A program made the translations under genes and the position numbers. Under the pieces are notes generated by a model that saw only the letters and a program-made list of their open reading frames with translations, was not told where the DNA came from and ran no database searches. This document shows positions 1 through 6,485 of a DNA stretch of 11,026 nt, one piece after another (the first letter of the stretch is position 1; each line of letters begins with the position of its first letter). The DNA is from CAZWFW01 sp964633445. GTDB taxonomy: Archaea; Undinarchaeota; CAZWFW01. The stretch is taken from contig CAZWFW010000038.1 of NCBI GenBank assembly GCA_964633445.1, positions 1 through 11,026 of the forward strand. The letters run 5' to 3'.

Positions 1-537
1 CACAGCATGATAGGCTTTTAGATCCTCTTCGGTTTTATTAAGTTTTTTCATCAACTCCACAACGAGGCTGTCTAGGAAGACAAGCGTCATTATTTCGAAA
101 ATTGACCCCAAAGGTAGCAGAGTTTTCTCCTTGCCAACCTTCGTTTTTCCAGCAATTTTTATAACGACATCAGCAAGTTTTGCAACCGTTGAGTTCTCTC
201 TCGATGTTATGACAACTATTCTTGCTCCGACATCCCTTGCAATTTTTATAGCGTTAACTGTACTTGGGGTTTCCCCAGAACCAGTAATCCCTATAACTAG
301 GTCGCCTTTTTCAACTGCCGGTGTTACTGTTTCACCAACAACATACACTCTAAAGGCTAGATGCGCAAGTCTCATGGCAAAAGCTCTACCAACTAAACCA
401 GAGCGTCCAGCGCCTACAACAAAGATTTTATTTGAGGAGAGCAAAAGATCTAAGAATTTGTTTACCTGTTGTGTATCCACAGAATTCTGAAGCTTCTCTA
501 AATATAACCTAATCTCAGCAATAACATCCTTTAGCAT
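1..537 (-). CDS. hxlB: 6-phospho-3-hexuloisomerase (SIS domain), 3' end cut by window edge
   Basis: This enzyme interconverts fructose 6-phosphate and 3-hexulose 6-phosphate. In archaea lacking the oxidative pentose phosphate route it works with hexulose-6-phosphate synthase to supply ribulose 5-phosphate, or to fix formaldehyde. I translated 179 residues with no stop. The SIS fold shows a glycine-rich GAGRSG at residues 42-47, ITGSGETPST at about 84-93, ITSRENS at 110-116 and LPLGSIFE at 141-148. The visible end, DLKAYHAV, matches where this family (about 180 residues) normally finishes, so only a few residues should be missing. The ATG at 537 is the only plausible start, because an in-frame TAA lies a few codons upstream. 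No SD is visible, but a TATA-like box sits about 30 bp upstream, so the mRNA is probably leaderless or nearly so. The synthase partner is not in the window. Confidence 0.9.
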   Translation of the reverse strand, partial: MLKDVIAEIRLYLEKLQNSVDTQQVNKFLDLLLSSNKIFVVGAGRSGLVGRAFAMRLAHLAFRVYVVGETVTPAVEKGDLVIGITGSGETPSTVNAIKIARDVGARIVVITSRENSTVAKLADVVIKIAGKTKVGKEKTLLPLGSIFEIMTLVFLDSLVVELMKKLNKTEEDLKAYHAV

Positions 538-563
538 CTTATCCGATAAGAATGCTTAGGATG

Positions 564-571
564 TATTTAAA
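564..571 (-). promoter_or_regulatory. TATA-like box for the hexuloisomerase gene
   Basis: On the minus strand TTTAAATA is centred about 30 bp before the ATG at 537, within the 58 bp gap after the inositol-phosphate synthase stop. A second AT-rich run at 577-584 could serve instead. The spacing predicts a leader of only a few bases. This is inferred from position alone. Confidence 0.45.
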
Positions 572-595
572 ATAATATTTAAAAAGAGGAAAAGT

Positions 596-1669
596 TTACC
601 TTTCCCTTTTACCTTCAGCAAACTCCTCAAGCATCCTCTTTGCTACGCTATCTGGATACTGCTCAGGTGGATGCTTGAAACAATAAGCGGATACACTAAT
701 TAAAGGTCCTGCAATTCCTCTATCTAGCGCTATTTTTGTTGCCCTTATGGCATCTATTGCAACACCAGCAGAATTTGGAGAATCGATTACCCTGAGCTTT
801 AAGTCAAGCTCTATTGGTACGCCTCCAAACTTTGTACCTCTCATATAAATATAGCAAACCTTTGTATCATCTAGAAAATCAACATAATCGCTAGGGCCTA
901 TCCTTAAAGGAACTTTATACGGTATTAAGCTTTGAACAGCCTCTGTTTTACTACGCCTCTTGGAAGCAAGCCTTTCTTCCTGAAGCATGTTATAGAAATC
1001 GGTATTGCCTCCAATGTTAAGCTGATAGCTTTCATTAATTTTAACACCTCTATCAACGAAAAGCTTTGCAAGCACCCTATGCACTATAGTTGCGCCTACT
1101 TGACTCTTTATATCGTCACCAGCTACTGGCAAGTCAGCATCCTCGAACTTCTTTTGCCACTCCAGATCACTTGCTATAAATACAGGAATACAGTTTACAA
1201 ATGCACAGCCTGCCTTTATTGCCTGCTCTGCATAGTAACGAGTAGCTTTCTCCGAACCTACGGGCAAGAAGTTGACTAAAATCTCTGCATCGGACTCTTC
1301 AAGCACCTTAGCAACATCAACCTCCTCCTGTCTTTTGTCAATGGGAATCACTTCCTTCAAATACTTACCGATACCATCAAGCACGGGGCCTTTCTGTACC
1401 TCAACACCAAGCTCTGGTACATCTGCAAATTTTACTGTGCAATTTGGTTCTGTAAATATTGCCTCACTTAGATCCCTGCCGACTTTTCTTGCGTCAACGT
1501 CAAAGGCAGCTACAAATTCCACATCACTTATCTTATAACCACCTAAAACATTATGCATAACACCAGGTACGAATTCGTCTTCTTTTACATTTCTGTAGTA
1601 AAATACACCTTGAACTAGAGCCGATGCGCAATTACCAACTCCAACTATGGCTACCCTTATCTTTTTCAT
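596..1669 (-). CDS. ino1: myo-inositol-1-phosphate synthase (archaeal/actinobacterial type)
   Basis: This NAD-dependent cytosolic enzyme cyclises glucose 6-phosphate to 1L-myo-inositol 1-phosphate. That is the first step toward inositol phospholipids and, in many hyperthermophiles, the solute di-myo-inositol phosphate. The 357-residue length fits the short archaeal/mycobacterial branch, not the roughly 530-residue eukaryotic one. A Rossmann nucleotide-binding start GVGNCAS is at residues 10-16. The conserved GDDIKSQVGAT block lies at 194-204, NIGGNTDF at 218-225, the SKT lysine at about 241, and DSPNSAG near 306-312. The ATG is fixed by a strong SD (GAGGAGGTG) seven bases upstream. The next gene on the same strand, hexuloisomerase, starts 58 bp after the stop and has its own TATA-like box, so the two may be neighbours without being one operon. 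Both compete for the hexose-phosphate pool. Confidence 0.95.
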   Translation of the reverse strand: MKKIRVAIVGVGNCASALVQGVFYYRNVKEDEFVPGVMHNVLGGYKISDVEFVAAFDVDARKVGRDLSEAIFTEPNCTVKFADVPELGVEVQKGPVLDGIGKYLKEVIPIDKRQEEVDVAKVLEESDAEILVNFLPVGSEKATRYYAEQAIKAGCAFVNCIPVFIASDLEWQKKFEDADLPVAGDDIKSQVGATIVHRVLAKLFVDRGVKINESYQLNIGGNTDFYNMLQEERLASKRRSKTEAVQSLIPYKVPLRIGPSDYVDFLDDTKVCYIYMRGTKFGGVPIELDLKLRVIDSPNSAGVAIDAIRATKIALDRGIAGPLISVSAYCFKHPPEQYPDSVAKRMLEEFAEGKRER

Positions 1670-1676
1670 TTACTAA

Positions 1677-1685
1677 CACCTCCTC
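1677..1685 (-). promoter_or_regulatory. Strong Shine-Dalgarno site of the inositol-phosphate synthase gene
   Basis: GAGGAGGTG on the minus strand is a near-complete anti-SD match, seven bases before the ATG at 1669. It fixes the start and shows that this gene is translated from a leadered mRNA, unlike several neighbours. Confidence 0.85.
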
Positions 1686-1762
1686 AATTTAAAGGTTAAC
1701 TAAGATAAAAAGATAACAGATAAACCCTACTGCTTCTTTTTTAATATCCCTACGTCTTTTTT

Positions 1763-1773
1763 TATTTATAAAA
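1763..1773 (-). promoter_or_regulatory. TATA-like box for the inositol-phosphate synthase gene
   Basis: On the minus strand TTTATAAATA lies about 95 bp before the ATG at 1669. It would place transcription start near 1740, giving a leader of roughly 70 bases that carries the SD site. Assigned from motif and position. Confidence 0.4.
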
Positions 1774-1797
1774 CTTTCGAAATAAAAAATAGATTCT

Positions 1798-1854
1798 ATC
1801 CTAACAAGAACCAAATCAACTAGTTAACTAGAAATCAGATAGAGTTTTTAGGAT
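1798..1854. repeat. Imperfect 57 bp dyad with a perfect 12 bp palindrome at its centre
   Basis: The perfect palindrome CTAGTTAACTAG (1820-1831) is flanked almost symmetrically by ATCCTAA (1798-1804) and its complement TTAGGAT (1848-1854). The DNA between the arms pairs poorly. It lies in the 313 bp between the broken nuclease-ATPase gene and ino1, upstream of the putative ino1 TATA box, where a regulator could bind. It may also be a relic or chance. The remainder of 1670-1982 holds the ino1 leader and promoter, and no gene I can support. Confidence 0.35.
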
Positions 1855-1982
1855 TGGTGAGGTTAGAAATCCCATGCCTAAAATTGTTGAGATCTTTATG
1901 CTTATTGAAGTAGTTATAGGCAATATTCAAGGAGAACGGCCGGTCTTTTTAGCCATTTTTAAACTTTTCCTTCTTATTCCTA

Positions 1983-3905
1983 CTATCTTACAAATGAATG
2001 TAAAAGTTTTGCTGTATCTTCATCTTCGCAATAGATGTAGGGTTCCATGGATACCTCTCGTAAGAAAGATACGATACCTATTAATAAGAAGTTTCAGGGC
2101 TAAATCTCTAGCTTTTTCATCCCCATTTTTAGCTCTTTCGAATAATCGTTTCAAACTTGGACGACCAACGTCATCTTCACAGTTTTCGCCCAATTCCCAT
2201 CCCCCATTTCTATAGACAAAATCTCTTCCCCATATAACTCCAACGTAATCTGCCTCAAGTCCCTGACATCCGTATATTGAAGCGCAGTGGGTCAATTTAT
2301 TAGATTCGCCCTTATACCAATATCTAGGATACTGCTCCCTTTCATCCATTAGCCAGTAGATATCAACATCCATATCCTTGTAATGATCAAATCCGCTGTA
2401 GAGTGGGTAACCCACGCGGCGATTTTTAATGGATTTGGCAGTCTTGTTAATCCTATCACCGGGTGACTCTGTAAAAGATGCCACAAGAGCTACACGTATA
2501 TTCTGTTGTTGAGCTTTAGTTTTTAGTTCTCTTAGCATTTCCCTAATGTCTTCGAAAACACGGAAATCGTAGTTAATATTCCTTGGTAACTTAGCTTTAA
2601 GGGGATCTCTTAAAAGTTGCTCAACAAAATCATGATATGCCTCCCCACCTTGCACTCTATATACTCCTTTTAACTCTCGTTCTTTTAGTTTAATTCCCAA
2701 TTTTCTTGCAATATCTTTGAAATTGCTCGTCCAGCCTTCTTCTTCAGCATTAAGTATCTGGGGTGTCATCGTAGAAGAATACCGTGATATCACCTCGCTG
2801 CATAGCTATTTCAATTTGCTTCTTTGTCATTCGTTGAGCTTCATCATAAATCACCAGTTTAAAATGAGGATACTTGGGATTTCCTTCCGCTAGGCCCAAT
2901 TCTCTACCTGTAGAATAGAATTTTAAAATAGCATCTAAGCCTGGACTAGCTTCCCTAAATATCTGCCTTAAGGTGTTGATAAGTCTATTATTGCGGTATC
3001 CGAGCACTGCAATATTTTGACGCTTCAAAACTCCTTTACCCAGTGGCAAGTCTTTAATAGCCCTTAGAAGTAGAAATACGGCAAGATATGATTTTCCAGA
3101 ACCTGGCTTTCCTCTGACTATGTAGCAAACTTCCTGATTTTTAGAAAAGTCGTCTAATATTTCAGTGATCAGCGAATGTTGTTCTTCAGATGGACCTAAG
3201 CCGTTAGCGCAAAGAGCTTTCAAGGCACCTTCTCTTAAATTTTCAAAATTATCTCTAATAGCTTCCAATAGATGAATGGATTGCTTGTAGCAACCGTTAA
3301 TAAAAGCGTTTACATCTTCTGGTTTTGGGCGGATTTGGTATTTCCTTTGATAAAAATTCTACCAAATCATTGTAATTATCGCCCCAGAACACCTTTACAT
3401 CAGTGAAAGACAAAGGGATCTCAGATAAATTATATAAATTATATAACCATACTGCTCCTACAAATTCAAAAAGATTTGCCGCCGAATGTGAAAAACGGAG
3501 CTTTCCAAGGTAGTTTAGTACCTGTATCTCTGGGTGCTGATGCAATTTGCCATTTACCTCCACAATTTCATCATTAACATTTTTAACGCTGTGCCATCCC
3601 TTTAACTCGAGTATAATAGCTTTTGGTTTATTCTCAGCAGACCGGCCCAGTAGGATAACATCTACTCGTTCATTGCTAAATGGTAGCCTATACTCTAAAG
3701 CAATCACAATATTGTCATCCAATCTAGACAGAACTTTACGTAATTTGGGTATAGCCTCCTTCCAAGCAATTTTCTGCTCAATGTTAATAGCCTCACCCAC
3801 CAATCGCTTATAACCGTCAAGAAGTTCCTTCAGAATCTCTTTCTCTTCTGTCCGTAAGAATTTGTGTATAGTTTTTACTAATGCTGCATTACTAACTTTC
3901 ATCAT
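1983..3905 (-). pseudogene. DUF2075-type PD-(D/E)XK nuclease + P-loop ATPase, broken by three single-base frameshifts
   Basis: Three abutting open frames form one protein when one base is skipped at each of about 3320, 2761 and 2040. The rebuilt product is 639 residues, close to what I recall for the DUF2075 (Schlafen group-3-like helicase) family. The N-terminal nuclease-like domain has E71, VD82VILL, E100-L-K102 and a downstream Q128. Next come Walker A GKPGSGKS, Walker B IYDEAQRM, FFYDDTQILN (across junction two), a YGCQGLEADYVGVIWG block, and finally RYRIFLTRGIHGT joined to YIYCEDED (across junction three). All catalytic motifs survive, so the damage is recent, a sequencing artefact, or recoded. 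The role of the family is not firmly known; nucleic-acid processing in defence or repair is an inference. The ATG at 3905 is 18 bp from the 3' end of tRNA-Arg, an accessory location. The gene ends at TAG 1983-1985 in the third shifted frame. Confidence 0.85.
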
Positions 3906-3923
3906 ACACTTTCAGATAAACAG

Positions 3924-3997
3924 TGCCCCCGCCGGGATTTGAACCCGGGACCTGCGGCTTAGGAGGCCGCCGCCCTTCCAGACTAGGCTACGGGGGC
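3924..3997 (-). tRNA. tRNA-Arg (anticodon CCT)
   Basis: A complete 74-base cloverleaf. The acceptor GCCCCCG pairs with CGGGGGC, with discriminator A. The anticodon stem GCGGC/GCCGC encloses the loop CTCCTAA, giving anticodon CCT at 3961-3963 (reads AGG). The T arm is CCGGG-TTCAAAT-CCCGG. There is no intron and no encoded CCA. The accessory nuclease-ATPase gene begins 18 bp beyond its 3' end. Its 5' flank is shared with the divergent GXGXG gene. Confidence 0.97.
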
Positions 3998-4033
3998 TTC
4001 GCCAAAGATAGACACAAAGCTAGACATAATACA

Positions 4034-4044
4034 AAATATTTAAT
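4034..4044 (-). promoter_or_regulatory. TATA-like box for tRNA-Arg
   Basis: On the minus strand TTAAATATTTT is centred about 42 bp upstream of the tRNA 5' end, giving a predicted precursor leader of about 15 bases. The same 109 bp gap must also hold the promoter of the divergent gene at 4107; AT-rich runs near 4036-4067 are candidates. Confidence 0.4.
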
Positions 4045-4106
4045 TTATTTCTATTAAAAAATTATTAGTTGCACATATCACGAAGAATAAGAGCCAATCC
4101 TTAAAA

Positions 4107-4868
4107 ATGAAAGAGATAGAAGCCGAAGTGAAAGCTTACGAGAGATGGATTGAATATATAAGAGAGTTAACGAAAATGCCAAAGAAGATAGAAATTCCCA
4201 TACCTTGGGATGAACTTCGTGAAAATCCTAGCCTTGCTTTCGAATTTTTTCAAAAACTTTACTCAAAGGCTGGGGAACTCTCCGCGAAGCACCTTAGAAC
4301 TCAGGAGGAGATACAAAAGTTTCTGGAAAATATATGTAAAAAAGGATACGGAAAACGCAGATGCACTGGGTATGTTGGAATATATGTTTCCTACTTAGTC
4401 AATGAGGTCTACTCTGGAAGAAAGATAGAATTAAATTTAAAGAGACTCCCCCGTCTACATTTCTTAGGAATGTATAACACTAGAAAGATATGGGTTTTGA
4501 AGGGGAATGTGGGTAATTGTGTTGGATGTTATATGAGGGGTGGAAAAATTACAGTTATAGGAAATGCTAACAGCTATGTTGGGTATCATATGGAAAATGG
4601 GGAAATTGTCATTGTGGGAGATGCTGATTGGTACCTTGGAATGCTGATGAGGGGTGGAAAAATTAAAGTTAGAGGAGATGCTGGCAGTAGGGTTGGTATA
4701 AATATGGAAGATGGTGTAATCGAAGTTGAAGGGATCGTAAAGGGTGATGCAGGAACATCCATGCGAGGTGGAAAGATTATTGCTGAAGATATAAGGGGTT
4801 GGGTTGGGAAGGGCATGACGGGTGGGGCTATTATTATAAGGAGACGCAAATTAGTATTTACTTATTGA
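4107..4868 (+). CDS. Unknown protein with helical N-terminus and C-terminal GXGXG beta-helix
   Basis: I recognise the fold of the second half but not the protein. Residues 1-110 look mainly helical and charged, with no motif I can name. Residues 131-245 are about six tandem units with a 19-residue period, roughly G-x-A-x-x-x-V-G-x-x-M-x-G-G-x-I-x-V-x. Such GXGXG repeats form the right-handed beta-helix found at the C-terminus of glutamate synthase large subunits and in formylmethanofuran dehydrogenase subunit C. There they are structural and lack active-site residues. C138 and C141 in the first unit, with C77 and C86 upstream, could bind metal, but this is inference. Two copies of a 19 bp stretch (4533-4551 and 4647-4665) are identical and 114 bp apart, i.e. 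two units, pointing to recent duplication or homogenisation. No SD precedes the ATG. The gene stands alone, convergent with metK. Confidence 0.75.
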   Translation: MKEIEAEVKAYERWIEYIRELTKMPKKIEIPIPWDELRENPSLAFEFFQKLYSKAGELSAKHLRTQEEIQKFLENICKKGYGKRRCTGYVGIYVSYLVNEVYSGRKIELNLKRLPRLHFLGMYNTRKIWVLKGNVGNCVGCYMRGGKITVIGNANSYVGYHMENGEIVIVGDADWYLGMLMRGGKIKVRGDAGSRVGINMEDGVIEVEGIVKGDAGTSMRGGKIIAEDIRGWVGKGMTGGAIIIRRRKLVFTY

Positions 4869-4900
4869 CTTAAGTACCATAGCGTTGTATAGAAACCTGA

Positions 4901-4934
4901 GTGACCTCCTCCCGCCCTATCGGATGGAGCCTTC
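4901..4934. other. Possible relic of an IS200/IS605-type element end
   Basis: In the 129 bp between the GXGXG gene and metK, the run GTGACCTCCTCCCGCCC followed by GGATGGAGCCTTCTTA recalls the terminal hairpins of archaeal IS200/IS605 elements, which often have the CCTCCTCCCGCCC sequence followed by a GGGCGG(G)G-CTTCC arm. Here the second arm is degenerate, and no TnpA or TnpB coding sequence is adjacent. It is a resemblance from memory, and it sits between two convergent gene ends. The rest of the gap shows nothing else clear. Confidence 0.25.
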
Positions 4935-4997
4935 TTAGCGACTGAAAGTAAAATCTCATCGACTTATCTCAGAGATTCGCTCTGATGGATCGAAAAA

Positions 4998-6182
4998 TTA
5001 GAAAACTCCTATTTCATCTTCAACAATCTTTCTGGTTATGCTAGTTACATTTTCAAGCCAGTATCCTACTATATCCTTCACCTTGTTCTCAACACCGTTA
5101 CCCTTAACTCCTATAATCTGTACATCAGCAACCAATGGTTTATTTATTGGCTTACCAATCTGGCTAAGCAAATGAACATAAACCTCCTTTGCTTCAATCT
5201 CCCTCACAATATCCTCCGCAATTAATCTTGCAAGTACGTTGTAGATCTTGCCAACATGACTCACTGGATTCTTACCAGCAGCCGCTTCCAAACTCATTGG
5301 TCTGTAGGGTGTTATCAAACCATTAACCCTATTTCCCCTTCCCGTAGAACCATCATCCCCATGCTCAGCAGAGGTGCCAGTAACGGTAAGGTAATAGATA
5401 CCCTTCCTATAATCATCGGCAGTATTTACGTGAATCTCGACATCCTTATCGGTAATTTTAGTTACCAAATCAGCCGCACACTCTACAATCTCTTGTTTGA
5501 TAGCATCATAATCGCTAGCGTTATCAACTTCCCTATCTATTATCGCTGCAGCAATTGTTAAGGTTATCTTGTTACCGCGCCTCAAGCCCATAACCTTTAT
5601 ATCCTCCCCAACCGCGGGCAACTTCTTTTTAAACTTCCTTGAGTTTAAATACTTTTCTGTTTCCAAGACAATCTTTTCGGTTTCGGTTAAAGGGGCAAAA
5701 GAAACGCCAAATGACGTATCGTTAGCTAAAGGAACCGTTTCGCCTTTCTCATAAACAGATACTAAATCAGCAGAACCCTGACCGATTCTTGAATCAATGA
5801 CAACGTGGTGGTTAACATCCAGATTTCTTATGGAATCGCCTAGATACTCCTTTGCAGCTTTTATAGCAATTTTATGCACGGGGATATGCTCATCACCAAC
5901 CTTCGCAGTTGCTCTGCCAGACAACAGTATAAAGATGGGTTTAAGCAACTCTCCTCCGCCAAATTCTGGCTTCGCCCTACCACCAACAACTTGAACCTGA
6001 TCGGTATTGTGATGCAGAATCTTACCAAATCTTCTTAAATATTCTCTACATAACGCTTTAGATATAGCCTCAGAGATACCATCAGCTAAGGAATCAGGAT
6101 GACCAACACCTTTCCTCTCAACAATTTCAAGTTTTTGCTCTGCAATCGGTGTTAGGTTAACTTGCCTAACTATTACATTCAT
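4998..6182 (-). CDS. mat: S-adenosylmethionine synthetase (archaeal methionine adenosyltransferase)
   Basis: This cytosolic enzyme makes S-adenosylmethionine from methionine and ATP. It is the archaeal family (about 400 residues), which is very divergent from bacterial MetK. Seen: GVGHPDSLADGISEA at 25-39, HNTDQVQVVGG at 58-68, GTSAEHGDDGSTGRGNRVNG at 269-288 and PYRPMSLEAAAGKNP at 292-306. I chose ATG 6182 over the in-frame ATG at 6206. Family members start two to three residues before the equivalent of VIVRQVN, and a TATA box overlaps the upstream ATG at exactly the distance (28 bp) that places transcription start on the 6182 ATG. The product is then 394 residues from a leaderless mRNA. It is divergent from the ribbon-helix-helix module. 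The speD-speE fusion 1.4 kb away uses its product, but the two are not co-transcribed. Confidence 0.96.
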   Translation of the reverse strand: MNVIVRQVNLTPIAEQKLEIVERKGVGHPDSLADGISEAISKALCREYLRRFGKILHHNTDQVQVVGGRAKPEFGGGELLKPIFILLSGRATAKVGDEHIPVHKIAIKAAKEYLGDSIRNLDVNHHVVIDSRIGQGSADLVSVYEKGETVPLANDTSFGVSFAPLTETEKIVLETEKYLNSRKFKKKLPAVGEDIKVMGLRRGNKITLTIAAAIIDREVDNASDYDAIKQEIVECAADLVTKITDKDVEIHVNTADDYRKGIYYLTVTGTSAEHGDDGSTGRGNRVNGLITPYRPMSLEAAAGKNPVSHVGKIYNVLARLIAEDIVREIEAKEVYVHLLSQIGKPINKPLVADVQIIGVKGNGVENKVKDIVGYWLENVTSITRKIVEDEIGVF

Positions 6183-6206
6183 GCAAAATCTATGCAAATT
6201 GTTCAT

Positions 6207-6214
6207 ATTTAAAT
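6207..6214 (-). promoter_or_regulatory. TATA box of the AdoMet synthetase gene; decides its start
   Basis: ATTTAAAT is preceded on the minus strand by a purine-rich run that suits a BRE. Its centre is 28 bp from the ATG at 6182, predicting a leaderless transcript and ruling out the ATG at 6206, which lies at the edge of the box. Confidence 0.7.
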
Positions 6215-6267
6215 CTTTTTTTATTCCAAGTAGGAATATGTGTTGTTACTATACGCAAGGAATAACA

Positions 6268-6275
6268 TTTAAATA
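6268..6275 (+). promoter_or_regulatory. TATA box of the ribbon-helix-helix/unknown gene pair
   Basis: TTTAAATA is centred about 31 bp before the ATG at 6303, predicting a leader of about five bases. It is about 60 bp from the divergent AdoMet synthetase TATA box. Confidence 0.6.
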
Positions 6276-6302
6276 TACCTCCTAGTCAACAAATATATTG
6301 GT

Positions 6303-6485
6303 ATGACAACTTCACAAAGACCCCTTGCTGTAAGACATATAAAAGTTGATGATGAGATTTGGAGAAAATTACATTTATTAAAGTTATACTTAAAGAAAAG
6401 AAGTATAAATGAGCTTTTAAGGCAAATTTTGAAGGAATGGGAGGAAACTAAGGGAATAAAGTTGGGATTAAAAGTTGAAAGGTGA
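6303..6485 (+). CDS. Small ribbon-helix-helix (CopG/VapB-like) DNA-binding protein
   Basis: This 60-residue protein has a short strand, RHIKVDDEI (residues 11-19), then helix WRKLHLLKLYLKK and helix INELLRQILKEWEE. That is the strand-helix-helix order of CopG/VapB-type ribbon-helix-helix regulators, which bind operators as dimers. Start ATG 6303 fits the TATA box 31 bp upstream. Its stop overlaps the GTG of the next gene by four bases, so the two are surely co-transcribed and probably translationally coupled. By analogy with toxin-antitoxin operons, it could repress its own promoter and bind the partner protein, but the partner is not a known toxin. It could equally be a plain autoregulator. 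The short divergent gap to the AdoMet synthetase promoter gives it a possible place to act there too. Confidence 0.75.
   Translation: MTTSQRPLAVRHIKVDDEIWRKLHLLKLYLKKRSINELLRQILKEWEETKGIKLGLKVER

Noticed and set aside
1920..1960. Minus-strand short frame MAKKTGRSP resembling a ribosomal protein start
   Set aside because: It stops after nine codons, and the shifted continuation matches nothing I know.
1874..2215. 113-codon open frame on the plus strand
   Set aside because: Most of it is antisense to the conserved C-terminus of the nuclease-ATPase gene, and its product looks like no protein family.
4586..4849. 87-codon minus-strand frame antisense to the GXGXG repeats
   Set aside because: It arises from the regular codon pattern of the repeats; the plus-strand frame has the recognisable fold.
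4870..4959. 29-residue minus-strand frame (contains REEVTQVSIQRYGT)
   Set aside because: It is very short and probably only a translation of the IS-end-like patch; no start signal is visible.
4869..4997. C/D-box guide RNA
   Set aside because: CTGA and TGATG-like bits occur on both strands, but no C-D'-C'-D set with correct spacing could be built; the same holds for 7340-7530.
6180..6206. Longer AdoMet synthetase beginning at ATG 6206
   Set aside because: Its ATG is at the edge of the TATA box and the extra eight residues match no family start.
6183..6302. SAM-responsive riboswitch before the AdoMet synthetase gene
   Set aside because: The predicted transcript is leaderless, so there is no room for one.
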